In this document: positions 15,826-24,434 of the stretch, in pieces | How the letters are laid out: the number at the start of each line of letters is the position of its first letter | Position numbering within the stretch: position 1 is the stretch's first letter | DNA from: Porticoccus sp033791605 | GTDB lineage: Bacteria; Pseudomonadota; Gammaproteobacteria; Pseudomonadales; Porticoccaceae | DNA: 34,227 nucleotides | NCBI GenBank assembly: GCA_033791605.1 | Contig: JASJGJ010000112.1 | Location: 1 to 34,227 of the forward strand | Direction of reading: 5' to 3' | Program-made: the position numbers and the translations under genes | Notes under the pieces: model-generated | What the model saw: only the letters and a program-made list of their open reading frames with translations | Told to the model about the DNA's origin: nothing | Database searches by the model: none

Positions 15826-16380
15826 TTATATTGATTTTTTCCAAGTGAATTTTTTGAAAGGCGCATCTACGGGTGTGTTCGCTAAGTGATTAGTGTAGTT
15901 AGACATTACCTTCTGAGAAACACCAAGAATGACTTCGAGGATATGGCGGCGAGTAAAACCGGCATTGAGAAATACTTGAACCGTGTCGTTATCCACATTA
16001 CCTCGGTCGCGAACCACGCTTAGAGTAAATGTACGCAGAGCCTCTAGTCGGCTATCAGCTAATGGTGTTTCGTTGCGCAGTGCTTCCGATATGTCATCGC
16101 TTACATTCATGGATTTAGCTATCGCTGTGTGAGCGGGAACGCAGTAGTGGCAGGCGTGTTCAATATTGATTGTCTGCCAGACCACGGTGAGCTCCTCATT
16201 GTCAAAACTGGAGTTAACGAAGAGCTCATGAACGCGCTGATAAGCTTCGAGCACTTCTGGTGCCTCAGCCATTACTGCGTGCAAGCCGGGAATCATGCCA
16301 AAGGCTTTTTGCGATTGGGCTAGAAGTGGTTTGCTGGCTTCCGGGGCACTATCTTCGGTGTGTAGGGTGAATTCAGTCAT
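15826..16380 (-). CDS. Carboxymuconolactone decarboxylase / AhpD-like protein
   Basis: This 184-residue protein belongs to the CMD/AhpD helical family. It has the redox motif ExxCxxCxxxH (E74, C77, C80, H84 in EHACHYCVPAH), typical of AhpD-like peroxidase-reducing proteins rather than decarboxylases. No signal peptide is present. It is divergent from a TetR gene 248 bases away, with a palindromic candidate operator close to its start, so the TetR protein probably controls it. A role against organic peroxides or another reactive substrate is likely but unproven. A distant link with the arsenic cluster cannot be excluded, since it lies directly upstream on the same strand. Confidence 0.85.
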   Translation of the reverse strand: MTEFTLHTEDSAPEASKPLLAQSQKAFGMIPGLHAVMAEAPEVLEAYQRVHELFVNSSFDNEELTVVWQTINIEHACHYCVPAHTAIAKSMNVSDDISEALRNETPLADSRLEALRTFTLSVVRDRGNVDNDTVQVFLNAGFTRRHILEVILGVSQKVMSNYTNHLANTPVDAPFKKFTWKKSI

Positions 16381-16432
16381 AGTGTTCTCTAGTTCGTCAA
16401 TTATAAATTTTTTGTACCAGTTGGTTCATGTT

Positions 16433-16461
16433 AGTATTGTTTGGATCGATCGGTCAATACT
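16433..16461. promoter_or_regulatory. Candidate TetR operator
   Basis: Perfect 7-base inverted arms AGTATTG and CAATACT are spaced by 15 bases that include GATCGATC. The site lies 53 bases before the CMD/AhpD start in the divergent region shared with the TetR gene, a typical position for a repressor site. Closer to the TetR start the region is very AT-rich (TATAAA-like elements). Confidence 0.5.
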
Positions 16462-16628
16462 GGTGTTTTATTTTCTTCTTATACCGTAGGAAAGTAAGGC
16501 ATATATAATTCCTATATGCTTTGTTTTAATTCAACAATTTTACATAAATAATGGAAGAGTAATTTGTTTATATCGTTTGGTATAAATATGCTATAAAGAT
16601 ACAGTCATGTCATAGGAGTTGGTAAAAC

Positions 16629-17210
16629 ATGCCTTGGAAAAAATCATTTGATGAGGACGCTGTGCTAGAAAAGGCCATGCAGGTCTTTTGGAGTAAAGGT
16701 TTCGACTCCGCGTCTATGGCTAATCTTATCGAGGAAACCGGGATCAATCGGGGGAGCCTTTACAATGCTTTTGGCGGTAAGCAAGCTCTGTTTGTAAAGA
16801 CACTTCTTAAATACGACCGCGAAAACCGAAAAGCCACTTTGGCGAGGCTTGAAGCACTAGACGAACCTTGTCAGGCCATTAACGATTTTTTTGATAGCAT
16901 CGTTGCCAGTACCGTGGCGGATACCGAGCGTAAGGGCTGCTTTCTGTTCAATACTGTCTTGGAGTGTGGCTCGCACGATGAGGAGGTTAATGCAATTGTT
17001 GTCAACGGCCTGCGGGAAATTGAGGGTTTCTTTCGGCGCTGTATTGAGGTTGGGCAAGCACGCGGCGAGATTAGGCAAGATATTGAGCCAGAGTCAAAGG
17101 CTAAAGCTTTGCTGGCGCTGGCTCTATCTATTCGTGTTCTCGGGCGTGGTGCTTATACCAAGTCGGCTCTTTACAGTATTGCCGCTGAGGCTAAACAACT
17201 TATTAAGTGA
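16629..17210 (+). CDS. TetR/AcrR-family transcriptional regulator
   Basis: This is a DNA-binding repressor of 193 residues. The N-terminal helix-turn-helix (about 8-55) has the family pattern AMQVFWSKGFDSASMANLIEE followed by GINRGSLYNAFGGKQALF. The C-terminal ligand-binding part contains two cysteines (in KGCFLFN and LECGSHD). These could matter for sensing, since related repressors such as NemR use cysteine chemistry, but that is inference. The start ATG has AGGAG 9 bases upstream. It is 12 bases from the following HAD gene on the same strand and divergent from the CMD/AhpD gene. Confidence 0.9.
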   Translation: MPWKKSFDEDAVLEKAMQVFWSKGFDSASMANLIEETGINRGSLYNAFGGKQALFVKTLLKYDRENRKATLARLEALDEPCQAINDFFDSIVASTVADTERKGCFLFNTVLECGSHDEEVNAIVVNGLREIEGFFRRCIEVGQARGEIRQDIEPESKAKALLALALSIRVLGRGAYTKSALYSIAAEAKQLIK

Positions 17211-17222
17211 GGTGTTTTTATT

Positions 17223-18026
17223 GTGAGTGGAATATTAAGTCTCTTAATGAGTGGAGAAAAATTATATCGATTTCGTTTTGCGTTTTCCCTGTTGATGGTG
17301 GCACTTAGTGCGCTGTCGACCTTAACTTTTGCCGAGGAGATTGATGTGCTGCGAACGCCCAAAGTGATTATTTTTGATGTTAATGAAACGTTACTTGATC
17401 TTGCTCCTTTGCGACGATCTGTATCACAGGCGCTGCCGGGCGGCGAAGAGCTTCTGCCTTTGTGGTTTTCGACAATGTTGCATTACTCGCTGGTCGAGAC
17501 ATTGATCGGTGACTATCACGATTTTGGTCAGATCGGCACGGCGGCGTTGATGATGGTTGCAAGCAGTAAGGGTGTCGAGCTCGACTTCGCTGTGGCAAGT
17601 AAAGCTATTACCGGAACCATGACCCAGTTGCCCGCCTACCCAGATGTGGTGCCATCATTGCAGGCGCTGACGGCGGCAGGCTTTCGCGTAGTGAGTTTGA
17701 CAAATTCTTCTAATGCGGGAGTTGCAGCGCAGTTTGAGTATGCTGGTTTAACCAAATACTTTGATCGGCGTTTTAGTGTCGAAGACGTTCGAGCTTACAA
17801 GCCTGACCCTCGTCCTTATCGCTGGGTGTTGGAACAGCTTGAGATTCAACCAGAAGATGCATTGATGGTTGCAGCCCATGCTTGGGATTTGGCGGGCGCA
17901 AAAGCGGTTGGGCTGCAAACTGCATTTATTCAGCGTCCAGGTGTGGTAGCTTATCCGCTTACCGAACGTCCGGATTATGTGGTTGAAAATTTGCGTGAGC
18001 TCGTTGCTTTACTCGGTGGTGAGTAA
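17223..18026 (+). CDS. L-2-haloacid dehalogenase-like HAD hydrolase with signal peptide
   Basis: This is a HAD-superfamily protein matching type II (L-2) haloacid dehalogenases, which hydrolyse C-halogen bonds through an Asp ester. Motif I is IFDVNETLLD with the nucleophile Asp; LTNSS is motif II, the Lys lies in AYKPDPRPY, and AHAWDLAGA is motif IV. The family's WFSTMLHYSLVETL stretch is present. The N terminus carries a hydrophobic segment ending in LTFA, consistent with a Sec signal peptide; typical dehalogenases are cytosolic and start directly at motif I. GTG 17223 with GAGGTG upstream is preferred; an ATG at 17247 would also keep the signal sequence. It is coupled to the TetR gene and followed by a strong terminator. 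Confidence 0.85.
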   Translation: MSGILSLLMSGEKLYRFRFAFSLLMVALSALSTLTFAEEIDVLRTPKVIIFDVNETLLDLAPLRRSVSQALPGGEELLPLWFSTMLHYSLVETLIGDYHDFGQIGTAALMMVASSKGVELDFAVASKAITGTMTQLPAYPDVVPSLQALTAAGFRVVSLTNSSNAGVAAQFEYAGLTKYFDRRFSVEDVRAYKPDPRPYRWVLEQLEIQPEDALMVAAHAWDLAGAKAVGLQTAFIQRPGVVAYPLTERPDYVVENLRELVALLGGE

Positions 18027-18166
18027 AGGGTTAAAAGCCGAACTATTATTTAACCGAGTTCATCGAAATAGTTGCTAGGATCGGTTTGCAGAAGCTTTGG
18101 TTTCAACGAGGGTCTTTCAATACAGTATTGGTTTTTCAAGCCTGAAGAGGTAAGTCTGTTGGGTAA

Positions 18167-18197
18167 TAAAAAAAGCCCGCAGATATCGGGCTTTTAA
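18167..18197. terminator. Bidirectional intrinsic terminator
   Basis: The arms AAAAGCCCG (18171-18179) and CGGGCTTTT (18187-18195) enclose a 7-base loop. The minus-strand reading has a run of T after the stem and the plus strand has T-rich sequence. It serves the convergent HAD gene (plus) and the PAS-GGDEF gene (minus). Nothing else is seen in 18027-18282. Confidence 0.9.
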
Positions 18198-18282
18198 TAA
18201 AATTTTTTTAGAGCTGGCAAGGAAGGATTTTGTTAGGTTTAAGTGCTTTTTTTGTTGTCAGGTTAGTCGTTATAGGCAACGA

Positions 18283-19236
18283 CTAAGATTCAAGTACAGC
18301 GCTTTGGTTTCGACCCTGAGATTTTGCATTGTAGAGGGCTTCATCTGCCAAGGCGACCAGCTCTGTTGGAGTGCCTTCAGCTGAGGGGGTTAGGCAGACG
18401 ACACCGTCACTCATTGTGACAAAATCAGATATACGGCTAGTTTTATGGAGAATTGCCATTCTTTCCATCGCTGAACGAATGCGCTTAGTAACCTCTAAGG
18501 CACCATTAATAGTTGTGTTCGGTAACAATAGGCAAAACTCTTCACCACCGTAACGGGTAGCAACATCGCTACTTCGTAATAGGCTGTGTCGTAAAATGCG
18601 AGCCACGGACTGCAAGCATTTATCACCTGACAGATGGCCGTATGTATCATTGTATTGTTTGAAGTAATCGATATCTAAGAGAACTAAAGCAAGGGGTTCG
18701 TTACTGCGAAGGCCTCTTGACCATTCTAGGTGTAGCTGTTCGTTAAAAAAACGTCGATTGTGTAGACCGGTCAATTCGTCGGTAATCGATAATTCTTCAA
18801 GGGCAGACTGGGCTTTTTTATAATCGGTGCTGTCACGCATGGTTTGTACTGCCGCGATTAACTGACCTTGTTCATCATAAATGGGCCCGGCGTCAGCAGT
18901 TAAATAGAGGCGGGATCTGGTGCGGGGCATGACACACCAGCTTTCAACCTTGTAGCCGTTCCCGTGAATAGAGGGGTGGGCATGAACCGCATAAAATTCC
19001 GCTAATTCATCAATTCGTCCTTGAACAATAATATCTGCGAGACACATACGGTGTCTTAAATAAAACGCTCGCCAGTGATCTCGGGTGCCGATGACTTCCT
19101 TGGCAGAAAGACCTGTTAATTTTTCACAAGCACGATTCCATATGACGACGACACCATCTTGATCCAGAACAAATGTTGCAGTGACTAGATGTTCTATTAA
19201 GTTAGCAGAAAAAATTTTGTGTGCAGGTTTGTCCAT
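18283..19236 (-). CDS. Diguanylate cyclase with PAS sensor domain
   Basis: This cytosolic enzyme of 317 residues should make cyclic di-GMP from two GTP. A PAS domain occupies about 12-140 (TATFVLDQDGVVVIWNRACEKLTG is a typical PAS start). The GGDEF domain follows, with DELTGLHNRRFF, DIDYFKQYND and the active-site motif GGEEF. An RxxD inhibitory site (RSSD) lies 5 residues before it, so product inhibition is likely. One oddity is MSDGVV near the end, where most members have SIG or SLG. There is no membrane segment, so the signal is probably intracellular. GGAA precedes the ATG. It stands as a single gene. Confidence 0.92.
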   Translation of the reverse strand: MDKPAHKIFSANLIEHLVTATFVLDQDGVVVIWNRACEKLTGLSAKEVIGTRDHWRAFYLRHRMCLADIIVQGRIDELAEFYAVHAHPSIHGNGYKVESWCVMPRTRSRLYLTADAGPIYDEQGQLIAAVQTMRDSTDYKKAQSALEELSITDELTGLHNRRFFNEQLHLEWSRGLRSNEPLALVLLDIDYFKQYNDTYGHLSGDKCLQSVARILRHSLLRSSDVATRYGGEEFCLLLPNTTINGALEVTKRIRSAMERMAILHKTSRISDFVTMSDGVVCLTPSAEGTPTELVALADEALYNAKSQGRNQSAVLES

Positions 19237-19451
19237 TAACCAGATTCCTTGTGTTACTAATTGTTCGCCTTGAACATTTGTGGCTAGAATGAAAAATTTA
19301 TATCAATAAATGTTTTTCTATCATTGTTTTTTTAAATTAAAAAAATTGAATGATTTTTAACAATAGATCATGGGGCGATAGTTAACTGACTAATAATCCT
19401 AGGAATATATAGCATGATATGAAAATAATTGACACCCTGGCGTCTTTTTCC

Positions 19452-20051
19452 TCATGAGAAAGCTTGATACAAAGCGAGTGCGGCGAGTAATAAAAATACG
19501 ATCCCGCTCATTTTATGGATTAGCCTCAGAGGCAGGTGTTTTAGTAATCGTTGACCTGCGATGACGCCTAGGACTGTGGTGGCCAGAAGCGCTAAGGTTG
19601 AGCCTAACCATACCGGGAGACTGTGAAAAGTTGAAGCCAGTCCTGCAACGGCTAGTTGGGTTTTATCGCCAAACTCTGCAACAAAAATCATCAGTAATGC
19701 TGTGATGAACAGGCTATGACTACTGCGGAGTCCTGTGTCTTCATCTTCCTCATCGCCATCATCAAAGAGTAAAGACTGAACCCCAAAAAAACCAAATAAT
19801 CCAGCTACGATCAAGGCTAGCCAAAACTGAGGGATCCAGGCAGAGACTACAGACCCAAACAGGACTGCCAGCAGATTGAGAATAGCGAAGGCTGTGACTG
19901 CACCTAGGAGAACGGGCCATGGGCGGTGTTTTGCTGCTAGCGTCATACAAACTAATTGGCTTTTGTCGCCAAATTCAGCTAGAAAAATCAGGATAAACGA
20001 TGCTCCTGAAATGGATAGGAATTCAGTTAATAAAGGGAGTTGCAGCGTCAT
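19452..20051 (-). CDS. GDT1/UPF0016 (TMEM165) family cation transporter
   Basis: This membrane protein of 199 residues has six predicted helices in two homologous halves. Each half carries the family signature ExGDK(S/T): EFGDKS near residue 26 and EFGDKT near residue 125. The central loop is very acidic (DDGDEEDED). Bacterial members such as MneA export Mn2+, and eukaryotic ones move Mn2+ or Ca2+ against protons. The ATG at 20051 has a modest GAGTG site. A hairpin lies in its leader (20086-20114). It sits between two cyclic-di-GMP genes on the same strand, with large enough gaps to be its own unit. Confidence 0.9.
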   Translation of the reverse strand: MTLQLPLLTEFLSISGASFILIFLAEFGDKSQLVCMTLAAKHRPWPVLLGAVTAFAILNLLAVLFGSVVSAWIPQFWLALIVAGLFGFFGVQSLLFDDGDEEDEDTGLRSSHSLFITALLMIFVAEFGDKTQLAVAGLASTFHSLPVWLGSTLALLATTVLGVIAGQRLLKHLPLRLIHKMSGIVFLLLAALALYQAFS

Positions 20052-20085
20052 TAATCACACTCTATAAAAACAGGGATGATACTTA

Positions 20086-20114
20086 CCTTTCTCGTTAATG
20101 AGTGGAAAGAAAGG
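20086..20114 (-). promoter_or_regulatory. Leader hairpin upstream of the GDT1-family gene
   Basis: On the minus strand CCTTTC and GAAAGG can pair around an internal near-palindrome (CTC ATTAAC GAG), 35 bases before the start codon. It does not match the Mn2+ riboswitch (yybP-ykoY) pattern as far as I can see. A TTGACA lies just upstream at 20121-20116, without a convincing -10. Confidence 0.3.
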
Positions 20115-20186
20115 ATGTCAAAATTAATGCAGTATGCCTTTGTTATGAAGGGCAGTTCTTATGAATATTTTAAACAAAATTCATTC

Positions 20187-22370
20187 TTAGGTGTTCATGG
20201 ATAAAAACTTAATCAATCCGACCTCATCAACGGGCCTGCTGAAGAAGTAACCTTGGGCCATATCACATTGGATCTGACGAATAAACTCTACTTGCTCTTC
20301 TGTCTCGACCCCTTCGGCTATGACCGTCAGTCCAAGCTTGTGACCCATACTGACAATCACCTCGGTGATGACTGAGTTGTCAGTACTTTTGTTGATATCT
20401 TTAATGAATTCACGGTCTATTTTCAGCGTGTCTGCCGGTAGATTTTTTAACTGGCTGAGCGAGGAGTAGCCAGTACCAAAATCATCTATGGCAATCTGAA
20501 TGCCTAAGGATTTAATTTGTTTGAGTGTCGTAATTGCATTTGCCATATTTTTCATTAAAGCAGTTTCTGTAATTTCTAATTCTAATTGATGCCCCTTCAG
20601 CCCACTGTTACTGAGGGCTTTTTTGATGGTGTCTAATAAGTTGGGGGCAGCAAATTGTCTCGGCGACAAGTTCACTGATACCGTGAGCTCCGGTAAGTTT
20701 AATTTTTTTAATTGTAGGCACGCTTGCTCGAGCACCCAAGTGCCTATAGGAATGATAAGTCGGCTGTCTTCAGCAAATTGAATAAATTCGCCTGGTGGTA
20801 GAAAGCCTTTACTGGGATGTTGCCATCTTACTAACGCTTCTATTCCTTTTATTTTTCGGGTAAGTAGGCATACCTGAGGTTGGTAATGGAGAATAAGTTC
20901 GTTGTTTTCCACAGCTTGGCTGAGTTCTCTTTCGAGTATCAAGCGTGCCAGAGCATCGGTGTTAAGTTTATTCTCAAAAAATTGATAGTTGTTACGACTG
21001 TTTTCCTTGGCACTGTACATGGCCAGGTCGGCATTTTTGAGTAATTGTGCAGCATTGACGCCGTCGAGGGGTGCTAGGGTGATCCCAATACTGGGGGTGA
21101 CTCTTACAGAGTGGGTCCCTAATTTAATGGGCAGCCCTATGGCGTGCAGTACTTTTTCTGCAATATCCGCAGCTTTTAAGGGGCTCTGAATGTTAGGGAG
21201 CAGTATGCAAAATTCATCGCCTCCAATACGGGCAGTGATATCAGATTTGCGGACAGCGGCAGTGATTCTCTTGCCAATAACTTTCAGCAATTGGTCCCCG
21301 CTCTCATGGCCGAGAGAGTCATTAACACGCTTAAAGTCGTCTAAGTCCAAATAAAGCAAAGCCATCTGAGTTCCGTTGCGCTCTGTGGTGGCGATCATAC
21401 GAGTGAGCAGGTCGTTAAAGAGTCGACGGTTACAGAGTTTGGTTAACGGGTCATAGAAGGCTAGTTTGTGTAATGCCTCCGTTTTTTCATCCACGAGTTG
21501 CTGGAGTTGTATGGGGCGCCGCAGTAGTGCATAGGTGATGTAAGTCATCAGTGCGCTCAGGCAAACGGCCAGAAATATTTGTAGGGTTAGGGTTATATAG
21601 TGCCATGGCCGAGGTTCGCGGCCCATACTCAGAATCCAGGTGCCATTGGGTATTTCGATAGTTTTTTTAATGATGGTTTTAGCCGAGTTCATATCCGTAT
21701 GGCTCTTGGCAAAAATATATTCAGTATCGCTCCTGACCTTTGATAATTGGTAATAGTATCCTTTGGTTTTTAGTGTATCCAAATCAGTGTCGGAGAGAAG
21801 GTCATCTAAGTAGATTAAGACCGAGACGAACCCCCAGAATGATTTCTTGCCCCCAGCATTATTCAAAAATATTGGGTTGCGGCCAACAACAGCATTGCCT
21901 CCTTGGACGAGTTCAAAAGGACCCGATAGAACGAGTTCTTCGTGAGAGATCGCCCAAGCCGCATCATCACGACTATTGTCAAGTTTGAGTATGTTGAGGC
22001 CAATGGCTTTCTCATGCCCCTCTAGGGGGTAAATTTTCTGAATAATACCTCCTGGCGCTAATTGTAAATTAGTAATGCCGCCCAAAGAGTCGGATATATT
22101 TTTAGCGTAAGTCTCAAAATTTTTGATGTTACTTTGATCTACCTCAATCAAGGATTTGAGAATATAAGTGGAAGACAGTGAACGAGAAAGATGACGTTGA
22201 ATAGTACCTCCTTGTGAGGAGACAACTTCAGACATGAGTATTGATTGTTCTTTTTGCCATAACCTGTGTTGGTTGTGGATGATAAATAGCCCGACAAGCA
22301 AGGTCGTCATAAAGGCTATGAGCGGTAGAACACGCAGGCGAACAGCGTTAGCGTTTGGAGTCTTTGTCAT
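20187..22370 (-). CDS. CHASE-GGDEF-EAL cyclic-di-GMP enzyme
   Basis: This is an inner-membrane bifunctional-type protein of 727 residues. A membrane segment near residues 12-32 and another near 275-300 enclose a periplasmic CHASE-type sensor domain. The GGDEF domain has DPLTKLCNRRLF, DLDDFKRVND and an intact RIGGDEF preceded by an RxxD site (RKSD). The EAL domain has EALVRWQHP, NLSPRQF, DDFGTGYSS and EGVET, so both the cyclase and the phosphodiesterase look catalytically complete; which one dominates is unknown. I chose ATG 22370; the frame continues to an ATG at 22436 that adds 22 residues with no good ribosome site. No close operon partner is present. Confidence 0.9.
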   Translation of the reverse strand: MTKTPNANAVRLRVLPLIAFMTTLLVGLFIIHNQHRLWQKEQSILMSEVVSSQGGTIQRHLSRSLSSTYILKSLIEVDQSNIKNFETYAKNISDSLGGITNLQLAPGGIIQKIYPLEGHEKAIGLNILKLDNSRDDAAWAISHEELVLSGPFELVQGGNAVVGRNPIFLNNAGGKKSFWGFVSVLIYLDDLLSDTDLDTLKTKGYYYQLSKVRSDTEYIFAKSHTDMNSAKTIIKKTIEIPNGTWILSMGREPRPWHYITLTLQIFLAVCLSALMTYITYALLRRPIQLQQLVDEKTEALHKLAFYDPLTKLCNRRLFNDLLTRMIATTERNGTQMALLYLDLDDFKRVNDSLGHESGDQLLKVIGKRITAAVRKSDITARIGGDEFCILLPNIQSPLKAADIAEKVLHAIGLPIKLGTHSVRVTPSIGITLAPLDGVNAAQLLKNADLAMYSAKENSRNNYQFFENKLNTDALARLILERELSQAVENNELILHYQPQVCLLTRKIKGIEALVRWQHPSKGFLPPGEFIQFAEDSRLIIPIGTWVLEQACLQLKKLNLPELTVSVNLSPRQFAAPNLLDTIKKALSNSGLKGHQLELEITETALMKNMANAITTLKQIKSLGIQIAIDDFGTGYSSLSQLKNLPADTLKIDREFIKDINKSTDNSVITEVIVSMGHKLGLTVIAEGVETEEQVEFIRQIQCDMAQGYFFSRPVDEVGLIKFLSMNT

Positions 22371-22589
22371 TACGTGTAAATCACCCACAACATGATGTGT
22401 TAAAGGAGAGGTTCCTTGGGCCCCACACCTAACCATAGGCGAATATTAAAAGGCTTGTAGGAGATTTTGACATACACTGTAGGCGATGTGTTTGATAATG
22501 TGGCTGAGTTGTATAGTTTTTGTAAAATATACCGTTTTTGTTGTGGTGGATGCAGTAACGCTAGCGGCTAATGTGGGGAAAATAGCACT

Positions 22590-23747
22590 TTGAAACGAAG
22601 AAAGTATGAAACAAAAGCCCGGTATGCAAAACCCAAGCGAAAACAGGTTGAACGTTTATTGGGGTTTAAGGTAGAGAGCATGGACTCCTTGGGGCAGGGT
22701 GTTGCAAAAATTGATAACAAACCCTGCTTTATTCCTAAAACATTGCCGGGCGACCAGGGCACTGCAACGTTAACTAAAGCCAGTAAAGATGTGATGTTTG
22801 CCCGGTTGAGTACCCTGGACATTACGGCAGATAATCGCGAGGAGCCTCAGTGTAAGCATTTCGAAAGCTGCCCAGGATGCCATTATTTACACACGGATTA
22901 TCAAAGTGAGTTACTGTATAAGCAGCAGGCGTTGCAGCATCATTTGAATCGGTTGGAAGTGGCTATTCCAGACATTCATATTAGCCCGGCGGAAGAACGG
23001 CTAGGGTATCGTAATCGGATACAGCTGCACTACCGGCATAAATACATTGGCATGATGGATGGCGTTACAAATAATGTTGTAGAAATACCAGAATGTCAGG
23101 CAATAGATGATCGTTTGAGAGCAACATTTGACGAACTATATAATGACAAAAGCTGGACTGAGGACCATGGTGAGCAAGGACATTGTGAGCTTTACTTGAC
23201 CCCAGAAGGTGTCAGTGTGAAATGGAATGAACCCTATGCACATGGCGGTTTTAGCCAAGTTAACCAAGCAATGAATGCCGTATTAAAAACGGCTGTGTAT
23301 GAAGAAATAAAAAATGATGACGTTGCTTCATTGCTGGATCTGTTCTCAGGGGAGGGAAATCTTTCCGATAGCCTTGTCGAAAACAATGCTGCAATGGCTC
23401 GGGTAATGGTGGACTATGCCCCAGATCGAGTAAGCCAAGAGTCTTTGAGCTTTGTACATTTGGACCTGTTTTCAGATTCGGCGCTGAGAACATTTAAAGC
23501 TCGGTCTGAGTATCAACAGTTTGATGTGTTGTTGGTTGACCCGCCTAGAAAAGGGTTTCCAGGTTTGGCTGATTGGGTGAAGACTTTTAAGCCTAAGAAG
23601 CTGATATATGTGAGTTGTAATGCGCCAACCATGGTGAGAGATCTTCAGCAGTTAGCGGGCAAGCATACAGTTGAACATATTGGGTTGATTGATTTGTTTC
23701 CCGGAACCTACCATTACGAAACACTGGTGACGGTTTCGTTTAATTAG
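22590..23747 (+). CDS. TRAM/4Fe-4S RNA (uracil-5-)-methyltransferase, RlmD/RumA-like
   Basis: This SAM-dependent enzyme of the TrmA/RlmD family methylates a uridine at C5 in rRNA or tRNA. The 385-residue protein starts with a basic extension, then a TRAM domain (about 24-75). The [4Fe-4S] cysteines are C88, C94, C97 and C169. The methyltransferase part has GGFSQVNQAM, DLFSGEGNLS (motif I, slightly unlike the usual DLYCGxG), DPPRKG, the catalytic C343 in YVSCNAP, and the proton-abstracting E377 in HYETL. The start is TTG at 22590 with GGGGA upstream; no ATG before residue 31 would keep the TRAM domain. It is shorter than E. coli RlmD (433 residues), so I do not assign a specific target base. 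Confidence 0.88.
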   Translation: MKRRKYETKARYAKPKRKQVERLLGFKVESMDSLGQGVAKIDNKPCFIPKTLPGDQGTATLTKASKDVMFARLSTLDITADNREEPQCKHFESCPGCHYLHTDYQSELLYKQQALQHHLNRLEVAIPDIHISPAEERLGYRNRIQLHYRHKYIGMMDGVTNNVVEIPECQAIDDRLRATFDELYNDKSWTEDHGEQGHCELYLTPEGVSVKWNEPYAHGGFSQVNQAMNAVLKTAVYEEIKNDDVASLLDLFSGEGNLSDSLVENNAAMARVMVDYAPDRVSQESLSFVHLDLFSDSALRTFKARSEYQQFDVLLVDPPRKGFPGLADWVKTFKPKKLIYVSCNAPTMVRDLQQLAGKHTVEHIGLIDLFPGTYHYETLVTVSFN

Positions 23748-23793
23748 CATCTAATTGATAAAATAATATATGACCATGAAATAGGGCATTGTG

Positions 23794-24294
23794 ATGAAGG
23801 GTAACTCTGCAATACTTGCTGTTCAGCTGGGCGAAAAACTGTTGTCCCGGCGACTGACAGTTACCTGTGCTGAGTCATGTACGGGTGGTGGGGTTGCCTG
23901 TGCTATTACTGATGTGCCCGGTAGTTCACAGTGGTTTCATGCTGGTTTCGTTACCTATGCCAATCAATCAAAGCAACAGTTGTTAGGTGTGCCTACAGAT
24001 GTGCTGTTGTCTGAAGGTGCGGTCAGTAAGTCCGTAGTGGAACTGATGGCTCTCGGTGCATTGAAATCATCTGATGCAGATGTTGCCGTTGCAGTCAGTG
24101 GGGTGGCGGGACCTAGTGGGGGCACAAAGGAAAAGCCAGTCGGTCTGGTGTGGTTTTGCTGGGCAAAACGCAGTGGTGGGGCTGTTAGGGTGATGGAAAC
24201 TCAGTCGTTCCAGTTTAAGGGAGAGCGCTCTACCGTTAGAGGAGCAGCGATAGAGCAGGCATTAAAGGGCCTGATCAATATCCTAGAAAAATAG
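23794..24294 (+). CDS. pncC: Nicotinamide-nucleotide amidase (CinA C-terminal domain)
   Basis: PncC deamidates nicotinamide mononucleotide to nicotinate mononucleotide in the pyridine-nucleotide salvage cycle. The 166-residue protein is the stand-alone CinA C-terminal domain, with TCAESCTGGG near residue 25, SVVELMALGAL, and the AVSGVAGPSGGT and PVGLVWF motifs. GTG ATG at 23791/23794 gives two possible starts; AGGG spacing favours the ATG. It lies just upstream of recA, a very common arrangement in gammaproteobacteria. The recA SOS box begins 3 bases after its stop. Confidence 0.92.
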   Translation: MKGNSAILAVQLGEKLLSRRLTVTCAESCTGGGVACAITDVPGSSQWFHAGFVTYANQSKQQLLGVPTDVLLSEGAVSKSVVELMALGALKSSDADVAVAVSGVAGPSGGTKEKPVGLVWFCWAKRSGGAVRVMETQSFQFKGERSTVRGAAIEQALKGLINILEK

Positions 24295-24296
24295 AG

Positions 24297-24316
24297 TACT
24301 GTATGACTATACAGTA
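24297..24316 (+). promoter_or_regulatory. LexA (SOS) box of recA
   Basis: CTGT-ATGACTAT-ACAG within TACTGT...ACAGTA matches the gammaproteobacterial LexA consensus (CTGT-N8-ACAG) and its extended palindrome. It lies 119 bases before the recA ATG, overlapping the likely promoter (TATAAA follows immediately). LexA should repress recA here until DNA damage. Confidence 0.93.
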
Positions 24317-24434
24317 TAAAAAATTTGGGGTAAGCTACTGGAAATTCAAGTGTTCGGGTATCAAAAGTTGAACACTTAGGAAATAAAAGTCATTTAAGTA
24401 TTAAGAGTCAATTAAGAATAAAGAGGCAGTGATC

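Noticed and set aside
19388..19394. Another GACTAAT on the plus strand
   Set aside because: No TGTAAGAAAT-like element lies at the required distance and no plus-strand gene follows.
20052..20186. yybP-ykoY Mn2+ riboswitch before the GDT1-family gene
   Set aside because: The conserved core is not visible; only a simple hairpin is present.
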